A stretch of DNA of 64,000 nucleotides from Perkinsus marinus ATCC 50983 (lineage: Eukaryota > Perkinsozoa > Perkinsida > Perkinsidae), in contig NW_003208445.1 of assembly GCF_000006405.1 (NCBI RefSeq), forward strand, positions 43,932 to 107,931, in the 5' to 3' direction. The number at the start of each line of letters is the position of its first letter. The stretch's first letter is position 1. The notes under the pieces were generated by a model that did no database searches, was not told where the DNA came from, and saw only the letters and a list, made by a program, of their open reading frames with translations. A program made the translations under genes and the position numbers. Shown here piece by piece: positions 47,799 to 57,942 of this stretch.

Positions 47799-49080
47799 TT
47801 ACACTACAACCATCATCGCGTGACGAGCCTCTATTATACGTGTCATGTCCTCATACAACTGCTCCATGTCACTCGAGGAGACTATCATATTGCTCAAACA
47901 CCTGTTACTGGCAATAAGCAGGTACTTGGGGTAATCAGTAGGGAAACCGAAAAAGGTGCGGCATGGGAATCGACGGTTGGCCTCTAGAGCGTCATGACCA
48001 CAAACAGTCTGCACCTGTAACAGGGTATTTAGTGTAATAAGAAGGTAATACATACTAGCCTTACCATCATGATGTCTGTTATATCGTCTAGCATCGCTAT
48101 ATAATCAACAAGGGGAGTGGCGAGTATGATACGGTCAGATAATCGTACAAGGCGTATGGGTACGAAAAATCCCAAGACCACAAATATAGCGAACAGTATG
48201 GCGATGAAGGATATCAGTTGCCAAGACCATCCCTCGGTATCCCTTATCATGCCCGTCCATATGCCTGCTGTAGACCCAATGCAGATTAAAAGAATGTACA
48301 TCCAGAAGGATACCCCGTACCGTATCTACATAGTACTTATTGAATTTACCATAAAGTCCAATATTACCCTGTAGACCTTCGGGGTACATGCTATCCCAGG
48401 CAGGACCACTCCACCTTCGATTACGACCGCTGAGGACTGCGGACCACGATCATCATAGCTGTTCCCTACAGGCCTGCCAATCACCACACTTGAGGACCTC
48501 ATTCGCCCATAAAGTGGTACTGATCATGGTGGGACCCTATCCTAAACGCAACATCAATCCTTGCACGAAACATCTGTGGAAGAGTGTTGTTGGTAAGGGT
48601 AGCTATGTACAATGAATATTGAGTAGTCAATGAGTTGTCAACTATGTTTAATTGCCTCGATACCATGACTCCTGTACGTGGGTTCATTACTCTGATATCA
48701 TGACTATATCTGCCCTCTTCTCAAGCCCTAGCCATGATACCTAAGCCATCCCGGCTCTGCTTATCCACTCCACGACGGAATCATCCGTTGAGAGACAATA
48801 AGAAAAGCAAGGTAACGTAAGATTTGCCCTGGCTGGACGACGCCGGTCGGCTCTTCTCTCCATAAACTTTGGTTAAACGTGGTGGTTTAGAGCCCCTCGT
48901 AGTAGCATCGTGTGTTACATATTCTTTCTGAGTGCCCAAATCATTGATATGGAAGCGAACCTGATCTTAACCGTGATACTGTTCCCTCCAATGAGGAGGT
49001 CTCGTTGTTGGTAATGGGTCTCATCCACACACGACACTCCATGAACATCACGACAACAAGGAGCAATGTTACAGGCTACT
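47799..49080 (-). CDS. membrane protein of unknown family, multi-exon
   Basis: Not recognised. Coding exons inferred on the minus strand: RDLLIGGNSITVKI (about 48970-49010), EYVTHDATTRGSKPPRLTKV with a hydrophobic SYVTLLFLLSLNG (48800-48930), MNPRTGVMVSRQLNIVDNSL to RARIDVAFRI (48540-48687), LQGNIGLYGKFNKYYVDTVR (about 48330), two adjacent transmembrane segments LLICIGSTAGIWTGMI and FIAILFAIFVVLGFFVPIRL (48130-48300), and a C-terminal cytosolic exon with FPCRTFFGFPTDYPKYLLIA and MEQLYEDMTRIIEARHAM. It stops at 47799-47801. The layout suggests a luminal N-terminal domain, helical hairpin and short cytosolic tail. Start uncertain. Confidence 0.5.
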
Positions 49081-49294
49081 GCTGATGCTGTTGTTGGGAG
49101 TACCTAATACTACTAACTCTGTTGTATCGAGTACTCATCATATACATCATCAGTTATCAAAGGGTTGTTCTTGAGAAGAGCTTTATAGGTGTTACTCCAC
49201 CGGGGTGTGATGCTAATCCAAGACGTGCCTGCACCGCTGTTGTTGAGTTGATATAGCTGCTAAATTAATAATGGATGGGTAACTCAGTACACTA

Positions 49295-49876
49295 ATGCTC
49301 AACTTCCTCGACCCATTCTGGAAATGGTTATTTGTAGGAGTCAACTTAGACTACTTTATCAGCAGTGCATCATGGAGGAAAGTACGTATACTAACAGAGC
49401 CTGTTATCCATTCTACTTCAATCTGTATCCCCGACTCGATCGTGATGTATTGTGATAATGAAGTCAACGCTCTGATTCATTGAAACTGTTATTGACACCT
49501 GTCAGGGTTGGTGGGAGTACGCCACTAGTACCTATGCATTCTGGCTCATGGGTTTCGGTAAGGCCAGTTACCTAGGCCTTGGCTACTCTTCCTCAGGTGG
49601 GCTTATCATGATTGCTGCTTTGGTAGGGTTTGGAGCCTTATGTGGCACTCGTAAGTATCGTATGGTGCGGTACAAGAACGTATGTTATCAGGTCGGGCTA
49701 CATTTGTAACGCTACTACTCGTATTCCTCTTCATCTTAGCCATTACTATGCTTGGCGCACACTTGCTTCCCACCATATGGGACATGATTCAGAGATCCTT
49801 CAATAAGCAGGTCATGAAAATTGCCAAATACATTACATTGGAATTCATAGCGGATAAGCTGGAGATGTTAGGATAA
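49295..49876 (+). CDS. small membrane protein, tandem family member 1
   Basis: No known family recognised. Four exons: MLNFLDPFWKWLFVGVNLDY to SWRK (49295-49381); GWWEYATSTYAFWLMGF; GGLIMIAALVGFGALCGT; and RATFVTLLLVFLFILAITML ending IADKLEMLG. Introns follow the phase-1 MGF|G junction and the CGT|R junction. Predicted: an amphipathic Trp-rich N-terminus, two transmembrane helices and a short basic tail. It shares exon layout and motifs with the genes at 50139 and 51579, so all three arose by tandem duplication. Function unknown. Confidence 0.6.
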
Positions 49877-50138
49877 AACTACTGCTGCATCATCATTGTC
49901 ATCATCATCGAAGTATGAAGTTGTATCTATTGCATCCTCATAACTCTCCATGTCTAATGCGACATGAATAGTAGCTTGACGATATAAACTTGTCGAGTTA
50001 AACCTACGTTACCTACGTCATACCTGATAACTCTGTCAAGGTATATTACTGCTGCTTCAAGAACTCAATTGAAATCGGCTTGGCAGGACTAGACGGAGCT
50101 CAACTCAGCTAAAGGAGTTTGTATAGTCTTCCTTGTAC

Positions 50139-51293
50139 ATGGTGTCGACTCATCATCATGGTCGTCATCATCATCCAATGGGAGGGTCCAAGTCTCTTAT
50201 GCTACTATCATCTTTGATATTGGTCCTGGTAGGATTGGTGGAAGTAGTACATGAAGAAGCTACCCTGCATGATTACGTTGATAATAATATAGAGGAATGG
50301 GAGTACCACAGTCGAGTAAGGAGGGCACTAGTAAGGCAGTCATCTCACTGTGTACGCGTCGCCCACTTTCAGCAGCAGCAACAGCGGTTGAATGCGGTAA
50401 CCAAGGACATTATTGAAATACCTAGTTATGACGAGGGTCGCACAGTCGGATATGATGATGATGATGTTACTAACTCCACCGATGGACATGGCCATCTCCG
50501 TCGTCTCGGTGTGTGGAAATTTCTTGGTGATTATGTGGAGAAATATGCCATTGTAAAGTTGATAGGCTCAATCACATTGTCATCAATACTTGCCGTCTCA
50601 GAAAGCCTTTAACAAACGTCTCGGCGGTAAGTATTTGAAGATTTTGGCAGGTTTAACGTGGGATAAGAAGAAGAATAAGGTGAACCACCACGATCATCAT
50701 CATCACTGGCCTACTCATTACCACTTGATTGTTGTAGTTCTACTTGAAGTCCCTACGATGGATGAAGATTAAAGCTGAGAGAATGAAGCAACTGAAGATG
50801 AGGGAGGTCGTTGATAATGTGAGCCTATCTTAACGTTCATCGTCGTCGTCGTTCTCGCTGTGTGATCCTTTCCTTATTTTAGAATTGGTTCCTCGGATTC
50901 TTCTATAAATGGCCACACTGGATGACGGGCTTCGGTAAGTCTTATGCTAATTGTGCATCAGCTCTTCTTGGTGTACTCATTTCAGGGAGCTTTTTCTACA
51001 TCTTATTCCTAGTAGTTGTCTACAGGTTCTACGGTTTGAGTAAGTGGTAATCATCGTCATCAACATCACCTTACCTCCTCCTCCTCCTTCTCTCAGAACA
51101 CGTCGCTGCATTTATGGTTCTATGCATACTCTTGATATTCATCGGGGCATTCTTCCATCTCCAGCGTCTATTAGAGGATCTCCAATACAAGATTAAGCTG
51201 GCCAAAAACGTTGGTCTGTGGAGTCTTTTCATCGGCACCAACCCTATCGATGCCGTCAAGGATCTCGCTCGCATAATTGGACGGATTTTCTAA
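50139..51293 (+). CDS. small membrane protein, tandem family member 2 (extended form)
   Basis: Starts MVSTHHHGRHHH or at a downstream ATG (50177) leading to the hydrophobic signal-like segment LMLLSSLILVLVGLVEVVHE. A charged luminal region follows, including QQQQQRLNAVTKDIIEIPSY and YDDDDVTNSTDGHG, then GVWKFLGDYVEKYAI spliced to KAFNKRLGG, the basic exon FYLKSLRWMKIKAERMKQLK, the family core NWFLGFFYKWPHWMTGF, GSFFYILFLVVVYRFYGL, and a last exon with AAFMVLCILLIFIGAFFHLQ ending DLARIIGRIF, TAA at 51291-51293. Shares intron positions and the W-F/W...W-M-GF motif with its neighbours but has an N-terminal extension. Function unknown. Confidence 0.55.
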
Positions 51294-51578
51294 CGCATCC
51301 TACAACGTTGAGCTTTGCTCTACTACTGAACTCACCCTGTATCTAATTGCTGTCATTCCACTGCATATGTGCAATTAATGCTGCTTTGCTAACGACGCTA
51401 TTGCTGCTGCTGCTGATGATGTTGTCAATAATAACTCTAGTGGCCACCTGCTTGTGTAAGTTGTTATAGTGTACAACATGATGATGATAAACAACATTCA
51501 TCGGATCCTCATTGAATGGTATGGTTGGTGTTGGTGAACAATTAGTACTGCTCGTCTCAATAGTAGGGTAACTTTATA

Positions 51579-52129
51579 ATGCTAGACTTCCTCAACTCAT
51601 TCTGGAGATGGATGTTCAGAGGAGCTGATTTGGATCACTTCCTCCATAATTCAGAATATCGAGATGTAGCGAGAACCTTCTTCACCCTCGTTCGATTGCA
51701 TCCTCATGTGTTTTACTCTCATCTCATGGTGTCATGACTTCAGGGATGGTGGTACAACCTCGTGCAGACCTATGCAGGTTGGGCAATGGGAATTGGTAGT
51801 ACTCATTATCACTGAGTGCTCACCGATTCTTATACTAGTTTGTCACATCTTCAGAATCCATTTTCATGCTCGCTGGACTAGTAGTATTCGCAGTATTCTG
51901 TGGAGCTCGTAAGCAGTTGTTAGGGCGACAACAACAGGGGGTGCAGGAGCTCTGTTGTTGGTGGTGTTCAGGTCATGCCTCCTTCCTCACTATGATATTG
52001 ATATTCCTATTCATTCTTGCTGGAATAATGCTGTTTGATAATATGCTACCACAGTTTTGGGAAATGTTCAAGAAACTCGTCCGAGATAATTTTGGTATCG
52101 TCGGTAAGGTCCTTCTCGCCGCTGAATGA
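51579..52129 (+). CDS. small membrane protein, tandem family member 3
   Basis: Close relative of the gene at 49295, with the same four-exon plan: MLDFLNSFWRWMFRGADLDH, GWWYNLVQTYAGWAMGI, ESIFMLAGLVVFAVFCGA, and HASFLTMILIFLFILAGIML ending FGIVGKVLLAAE. Splice phases equal those of member 1. Two predicted transmembrane helices. Conserved features across members are MLxFLxxFW, GWW-Y, W-MG and ML-LP-W, which are worth a profile search. Function unknown. Confidence 0.6.
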
Positions 52130-52508
52130 CCACAATTGACATGAGCCATGAAACTGATGATCAGTGAAGCTATGGTCGTAAAGTATGAAGTTCACATTGT
52201 TACACTATTACATAACCTATGTGCTGATGTAATATACGACATTCAACACTTCACAATGCTAAGTGATCCCATCGAGTTGAGTTGCCATTATCTTCAGACG
52301 TCGTTAATCATGAGTTCATGAGTCTACACAAGTCCAACAGAATACCGTCATTCCCCTCTGCCCTCTCAGAACAGTTCGCTCGATTGTTATTCTTGATATC
52401 CAAGACCCGAATTTAGTAACACAATGAACTGCAGTCGGGCTGCATTTGGTTGTATTGGAATCCTATAGTAAAAGGACACGTCCATTCAACCAGTATCTAC
52501 TTGAAAGG
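52130..52508. other. convergent spacer
   Basis: Between the 3' ends of the membrane protein gene (+) and the GGACT-like gene (-). AT-rich; nothing else seen. Confidence 0.5.
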
Positions 52509-53069
52509 CTATGCACGCTTCGCGAGCCCGGCTACGTAGAATTGATCATGTTGTTCGAGAGAATACAAAGCATAGAAGGTCATTTTCTCCCAGTCCATAG
52601 GGCTCTCATCCAAATTACGCGTATAAACCGAAGCATAACGTAGTCGGCCATCGGAGCACTTCAGAGGAATGAGATGACGATCGTACCACTGAGGATAACC
52701 CTCAAGCGAGTCTAGTGACTGCAGGCATGAAGGGGTAACGGCAAAGACCTCTCTGATCGAGAACGAAGAGTATCAATAATTTAATTGATAAATACTAGAG
52801 CTTCTTACCCTTGGATATTGTGGCCTATACCTTCTTGGTTTATGAGAAAGGGTATTCCGTATGTCTCCTCAATTACTAGCGGGTACTTCTCAACAGTTTC
52901 TGCCGTTGCTGGAATAACCATAACCATGCAGTTGTAGACTCAAGGACGTACCGATGAACTCTGCTCCTAACTCGGGTCGTAAATACCTCTCCCAGTTATA
53001 GAAACCCCGTTTCAATGTGCCATAGACAAAAACGAGATCGGTGGCACTGTTTTCGGATTCTTCCATCAT
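52509..53069 (-). CDS. GGACT: gamma-glutamylcyclotransferase-like (GGACT/AIG2 family) enzyme
   Basis: Predicted to cleave gamma-glutamyl-amine bonds, releasing 5-oxoproline. Three exons: MMEESENSATDLVFVYGTLK to RGFYNWERYLRPELGAEFIG; VEKYPLVIEETYGIPFLINQ with EGIGHNIQ; and EVFAVTPSCLQSLDSLEGYP followed by QWYDRHLIPL, RYASVYTRNLDES and the end QFYVAGLAKRA, TAG at 52509-52511. The YGTLKRG substrate loop, YPLVI, GIPFL, G-G-I-GEVF-like strand and LDSLEGYP with the catalytic Glu match human GGACT in order. Introns are near 52910-52955 and 52755-52815. The length, about 160 residues, is normal for the family. Confidence 0.88.
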
Positions 53070-53780
53070 AAATGATGCTTGATCAAGGAAGCTGAGTGCA
53101 ACAGTATAAATGCCTCAAGCTAATCTATCACTTGACGATATATCCCTACGTGGTAACAGTATAAGCTAAGAATCATCGGATCTGTTAGAGTAAGATCAAA
53201 ATCTGAGCATGAGAGTGAGGCAGACTACAAATGTTTCCTCTCATACGACTCTCCATTTCTGTGCAGCACCTCAACTGGTATTCTCGAGGAAATACTCGAT
53301 AGCCGAGTAGTCGTCGCATCGCACTCGGCAACCCGTTATCTGCCAAGCGGCTCAAGCGCCCACCCGGCATAAGCAGGGCGACCCAGGTGATTATCGAGCA
53401 CTGCCTGGATAATCACCTATAGTCAGGCATTGGTTAGGCGTTATGTCTTTACGCAGAATCACTCTGAGTGTACCTTTGTGATCTTAGCATTTCCACTCAT
53501 CTGTTTAGTGTAAACAACCGAGAATGATTATCCTTGCCCTATTGATGTTGGCTGCGCTCTTGCACAGTTTGCGCATATACAAGAGGCTTTTCTGCGCCTT
53601 GAGTGAAGTTTAAGTTTTGGAGTCAACTCTGGCACAACAAGTAGGTTGGTAGTCCTTCGAATCGCACAACATTGCGAGGCTTTCCCCTGGTGTCTCTTGC
53701 ATCGCATCACTGAGGGCCGGATCAGCGATGCAAGTTGTAGCTCATCAGTACACACCGATAGAGAGTACTAGTTGTTGTGT
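53070..53780. other. spacer left of the MULE element
   Basis: Only an anonymous Cys-rich minus-strand frame at 53528-53755. A short inverted repeat aggtgattatcgagca / tggataatcacct lies at 53385-53418. No gene supported. Confidence 0.35.
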
Positions 53781-53796
53781 GCCTCAGGGCTCATAT

Positions 53797-54200
53797 ACAA
53801 AATAGCAAAGGAGCAAATAGCAAAAAAGTGCCAATTAGCTGGAATGTATATTTTCTGCGGCTTTTGCTGTTGTGCTAGTGTGTAAAAACGCTATGGCTGA
53901 TATACAAAGGAGCAAAGTAGCAAAATTCACTTTACAAATACGCAAATTTGCCGTTTTGTATAACAGAAACTGCTCGAATGAATATCGTTTGCTTGTTTAT
54001 ATTTCAGAAATTTGCTACAATGTATAAAAGTTGCTGCTATGTGAAGTGCTACTATGTAACAAAATTGAGCAATATTGCTCAAAAAAGGGGCAAACCAATA
54101 AATTGCCCCTTCTGCTATTGAGCACATTGCTACTTTTCAGAGGAGCAATTTGCCGCTTTACGAATGGGCAACCTCGCAATGGAGCAAATTTTTGCTGTTT
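53797..54200. repeat. left subterminal repeat block (GCAAA/TTTGC motifs)
   Basis: Repeated motifs include tacaaaatagcaaaggagcaaatagcaaaaaagtgcc (shortened here in words), atacaaaggagcaaagtagc, aatttgctacaatg and attgctacttttc, in both orientations. The same vocabulary recurs at 62040-62755. Confidence 0.6.
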
Positions 54201-54804
54201 TATAATCGGAAGAAATTTCGCACGCGAGATTCGAACTTTGGTGGGTTGTTGGTGATTGTGTTGTGCTCAACACTGTTGGGCATAACTATGCTCAGAGCAT
54301 TGCATATAGTTTCGAAGTCTCTGAGTGGTGACTCTTTTGCAAAGCTCTTTGGTTCTGTCGATATAGATAAGTATAATCTTAGTTGCAGCACTGGGAGAAG
54401 GATGGATGCAAGTGGTAGTAGGTCGTTAGTAAAGACTAAGGGTTCGTTGGATTTTCATATTTTCTACATCATGCAGTTCCCACATGGTCACAGAAGGGAC
54501 CGAGATCGCCGGAAAGAGATTCTCGAGTAACTCAGGAGGCTCAAAAGTGAACTCGAAAGTAGTGAACGTTGTGTCAGAAGTAGTGAACTGGGAATACTGG
54601 TGGTCTTGAGATTGTGTATTAAAACTTTTGCTATTATGCTTCGCGTATTATGTTTGCAAGTAGAGGATTTGTGTTTACATGGTAGGTCGTATTGGGTGGA
54701 ATCACTCGTACTGAGTGATCCGAGATCAATTATTTGGATCAACACGGATCACTCATCTGCAGTGCAGTGCTGTATTGCAGGCAACCCAGTGGTGCCCATG
54801 CGAG

Positions 54805-55290
54805 ATGCATAGCGAATGGCGACTGAACCCATCTCAAGTAAATAGGCTTCTTGCATCGGAGGCACTCTACTGGGAGAAGCAGGGAATCTTCAGCTCAGTT
54901 CTCTTGAGTTTAGCTGCATGTCTGCTAATGTCGGGTATTTCGGAGTATTATCAGTTTGATTTGAATCCTCTGGTTAATACCGAAGCACTCATGTCTTATA
55001 AGAGATGCGTGTTTTGCGGTGAAGATGAGGCAATTGACAACCCGGTCATCATATGTTTCACCTGTGGCGATATTTATCACAAACGTAATTGTGCGGGCTC
55101 AGCTGCACGTTTGATAAACGTTGGGGTGACGGATAAGTTTTTCTGTGACCACTGTGATAGAACACGTAAACGGTACAAAACCACTTCTTCTCTGTGCGGG
55201 CCCTTATTGGGGATATTTCGTAAACAGAGAATTCGATTGGAAAGTGGTTCCGCTATGAAGGTATTCCATCATTCATTCGACAGAAGTTAA
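54805..55290 (+). CDS. PHD-finger protein, accessory ORF of the MULE region
   Basis: ATG at 54805 opens MHSEWRLNPSQVNRLLASEA. About residues 65-125 hold a complete PHD finger, Cys4-His-Cys3: CVFCGEDEAIDNPVIICFTC, then DIYHKRNC and FFCDHC. PHD fingers read histone tails, and in this setting could target integration or protect the element from silencing; that role is inference. The region after 55290 seems to continue through an intron to an exon encoding FVEMGEYAGLSITEESLAII (about 55470-55565), so the gene may extend toward the next ORF. Confidence 0.6.
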   Translation: MHSEWRLNPSQVNRLLASEALYWEKQGIFSSVLLSLAACLLMSGISEYYQFDLNPLVNTEALMSYKRCVFCGEDEAIDNPVIICFTCGDIYHKRNCAGSAARLINVGVTDKFFCDHCDRTRKRYKTTSSLCGPLLGIFRKQRIRLESGSAMKVFHHSFDRS

Positions 55291-55632
55291 TCTGCTGGGT
55301 TACTTATTAGGAACTACTCTCGCGCTCTGCCTGTGACCCTTCAGTTGAAGACCAGCAATTGTTCTGGGAGCTCACGGGAGAGCAGCAGACGCTTGGATCA
55401 TTAATCAGGTAGGCGGAGTATCCGTATCGGATGTCCCAAATAAGGCTCAGGTATCTAAGAGCTCATTATGTTTTCAATGGCGTGGAATTCGTGGAAATGG
55501 GTGAATATGCTGGTCTGAGCATAACTGAGGAATCATTGGCGATCATAACGCGCATCAAGGAGCAAGTAAGAATTTTTACCGTGATGAAAAACTGATATCA
55601 ATTTCGGATAAATCTCGAGATCGGATATATTC

Positions 55633-56667
55633 ATGGTAACGCCATATGCATATATATTTAACCGTTTACCGGTTTGGTATTTATGTAACGTGTCGTATCC
55701 AACGCAGCTTTCTGGGAACATAATAGCGAGTGGATACCGAACTGGCTTATCGACTTTATTGAGAAGCCTAATATCATTTGGGAAACGCCTTCCATCTCAG
55801 GTGGTTCGAAAAGCACTAAATAAAATTGTACGCACCAAGTTAAAGCTTAGTGATGAGGCCACCACACCCAGCACAACAGCTGACAGGTGGCGTCTCTCAC
55901 CGGTTATGTGGTTGGTTCTCGAGCCAACTTTTTTGGTCAACTCGTCTACTACCGCTAGAAGACTTCAGCGTGCTACAGAGTCGATAAATGAGCTCATAAC
56001 GGAAGTCATCAGATCTTTCTGGGGTGAGCACTGTGCGCGCCAAGACTTCTACAACAAGGTTCGTGATAAAATGCACAGCACAGTGCTTGCAAGCGGTATG
56101 CCTTTCGTGCGTAAGCGAGATATGCTGGAACGGCTACAAGGAGGGTTGTCGGGCTTACCCACTCCCTGGGTTGATCTCAAGACACTCGAGCAACCCAGCA
56201 TTCTAATGGTATCGGCGTATGCTGGAGATGAGAGCAAAGAACGCACGGTTGAGAAAAATATAGAGACTGATGACAGTATATTGACGTTGAGGGCGTGTTT
56301 CAGCAACGGCGGGTCTATCATGAATATTCCCCGTGGTCAGGAGTTCCTTCGTGGACCCGTTGCTTTGGCCGTTTACCAGTGGGCTGACGCTACTACCTCT
56401 GTGTTATGCATAATATGTGGAACCGAAGTGGATCGTGATGATCCAGCTTTAACTTGGCGGTGTAATTGTAATGCGTGGTACTGCACCAATTGTGTGGCGG
56501 GCGTGATGCTTGACTCCGCATGTTGTCGCTCTTGGGAGGTCCGTGCTGCTGGTGGCCGCTGTTCCCAGTGCCGCGCTACCTGGACGCAACGTTCTGATCT
56601 GCGGTCTACGCGTGAAGCCGTTTACGCATATTATCATAATATTATTATGACGAGATACTGCAGTTGA
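55633..56667 (+). CDS. 344-residue protein with C-terminal RING-like zinc finger
   Basis: Intronless ORF starting MVTPYAYIFNRLPVWYLCNV. The middle is helical and unassigned. The C-terminus has CIICGTEVDRDDPALTWRCN, CNAWYCTNC and GRCSQCRATW: a Cys-x2-Cys, Cys-x-Cys, Cys-x2-Cys, Cys-x2-Cys series of RING or RING-like type. It overlaps the next ORF by 4 bp (ATGA-type junction at 56664), which is unusual for a eukaryotic gene and suggests an unseen splice or a shared transcript. It may be continuous with the PHD ORF upstream. Could encode a SUMO or ubiquitin ligase. Confidence 0.5.
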   Translation: MVTPYAYIFNRLPVWYLCNVSYPTQLSGNIIASGYRTGLSTLLRSLISFGKRLPSQVVRKALNKIVRTKLKLSDEATTPSTTADRWRLSPVMWLVLEPTFLVNSSTTARRLQRATESINELITEVIRSFWGEHCARQDFYNKVRDKMHSTVLASGMPFVRKRDMLERLQGGLSGLPTPWVDLKTLEQPSILMVSAYAGDESKERTVEKNIETDDSILTLRACFSNGGSIMNIPRGQEFLRGPVALAVYQWADATTSVLCIICGTEVDRDDPALTWRCNCNAWYCTNCVAGVMLDSACCRSWEVRAAGGRCSQCRATWTQRSDLRSTREAVYAYYHNIIMTRYCS

Positions 56668-57191
56668 ATAACTTCAAGTGTCCGCTATCTTTGACGGACT
56701 TTCGAATGGTCTCGATGGAGCAGTTCAATATTGGACGTGAACGTGCTTACTCACTACTACTGTGTCAAAGTGGCATTCCTCAGCTAGCGGCAGCATTGAG
56801 GGTGAACCATCCTTCTGACGCAGGGCTCTCAGATATTGATATTGTGGCACTGCTGGGTGCGCATTTGATCGACCCAGTCCAGCCCGTCTCTGTATCTCTT
56901 TTCACGGAGGAGGAACTCATTGCCACGGCTATTTCTCAGTCTCGGTTAGATCTAGAGATCACTCCGAATGAACCTGTATCCGAGTCCGAGGTTGAATATG
57001 ATCCGAGATTTGCCACCCCATCAGACGTATCTGAGTGGCTTGCGGATTTCTCCGTTCCCGCCAGCCCAGCTGTTGCTGCCACAATCGATCAATCACCTGG
57101 CACCCCAGTGAGCACAGACCCTTTGTCGGTCAGACTCGTTGACAGGCTTCAGGGTGTTCCGGAGAGCTCCCTCTCTTCAAGTAAGCGGTGA
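56664..57191 (+). CDS. 175-residue acidic, Ser/Pro-rich ORF, unassigned
   Basis: Starts with a non-ATG codon at the border with the RING-like ORF, so it is probably an exon and not a separate gene. Content such as IDIVALLGAHLIDPVQPVSV and ESEVEYDPRFATPSDVSEWL is acidic. After 57191 the sequence continues with similar Ser/Pro/Thr repeats (SPSPSTAENDHA in the next ORF), suggesting a single disordered linker joined by introns to the FLYWCH-like part. Confidence 0.35.
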   Translation: MNNFKCPLSLTDFRMVSMEQFNIGRERAYSLLLCQSGIPQLAAALRVNHPSDAGLSDIDIVALLGAHLIDPVQPVSVSLFTEEELIATAISQSRLDLEITPNEPVSESEVEYDPRFATPSDVSEWLADFSVPASPAVAATIDQSPGTPVSTDPLSVRLVDRLQGVPESSLSSSKR

Positions 57192-57329
57192 TGTTGTGGT
57201 GAGGGTTGGGAGTAAGGTGATCATCGGTAGGTCAACCATCTCCTTCGTCTGATTCACCGCCCCCCGAAGTGTCTACCGAAGGTCCTACAGTAGCATCACT
57301 TTCTTCGACTGGTTTATCATCTGCTGGGT

Positions 57330-57911
57330 ATGATCACCGCGGATCGACTGGTGATAATTTCAGAAGTTTTGTTTTTCAGAAATGAAGCGCGTCCAGGAGC
57401 GGTTATAACTTCGATACCTGGCTCCACGCTGTCACACGAGAATACAGCATCACCAGTTCAAGGTCCCACAGTCGCATCGCCTTCTCCATCCACCGCTGAA
57501 AATGATCACGCAGTAGTTGATATTTCGTTGAGTCAAGCTACTATTTCCAGCAACGCATCGGAGCAGGTATATGGTTTTCTAATATCTCACTGTGTCACAG
57601 ATTCTGCGATTTTCTATCAGGTCGTTGCCGTCGGGGAAATTATCCCAGCAGAGTGGTTCTCCGAGACTCAAATGGGCAAACAGAGCGTGTATATCAACCA
57701 CTTACAGTACAGGAGGATGAGCAAGGCTTCGGATGAACTTCAACGGTTCCGTTGCTGTGGCTGTACTCGGTCTTTGAGACTGAGGAGAGTGGGGTCACAT
57801 TTTGAGATGGACCGTTTACCAACGCATGCGGACAATTGTACGGCTACAAGCAGTAGCCGTATTGAAGAGCGAAATCGTAACAGGCGCAAGATTCACTCTG
57901 ACATGCGTTAG
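57330..57911 (+). CDS. FLYWCH-like zinc-finger N-terminal part of the MULE transposase
   Basis: 193 codons: a Ser/Thr/Pro-rich linker, then VYINHLQYRRMSKASDELQR, FRCCGCTRSLRLRRV and THADNC. The Y-R...F-R-C...C-R...H pattern resembles the FLYWCH/WRKY-GCM1 zinc finger found at the N-terminus of many MULE transposases. The frame ends in TAG at 57909-57911 immediately before an intron-like stretch (gtagggctctg to ttgtgcag, 57912-57950) that precedes the catalytic ORF. The joining phase does not come out cleanly, so the stop may be real or the donor may lie slightly upstream. Confidence 0.5.
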   Translation: MITADRLVIISEVLFFRNEARPGAVITSIPGSTLSHENTASPVQGPTVASPSPSTAENDHAVVDISLSQATISSNASEQVYGFLISHCVTDSAIFYQVVAVGEIIPAEWFSETQMGKQSVYINHLQYRRMSKASDELQRFRCCGCTRSLRLRRVGSHFEMDRLPTHADNCTATSSSRIEERNRNRRKIHSDMR

Positions 57912-57942
57912 GTAGGGCTCTGCGTCCACTGTCGCGGGTATT

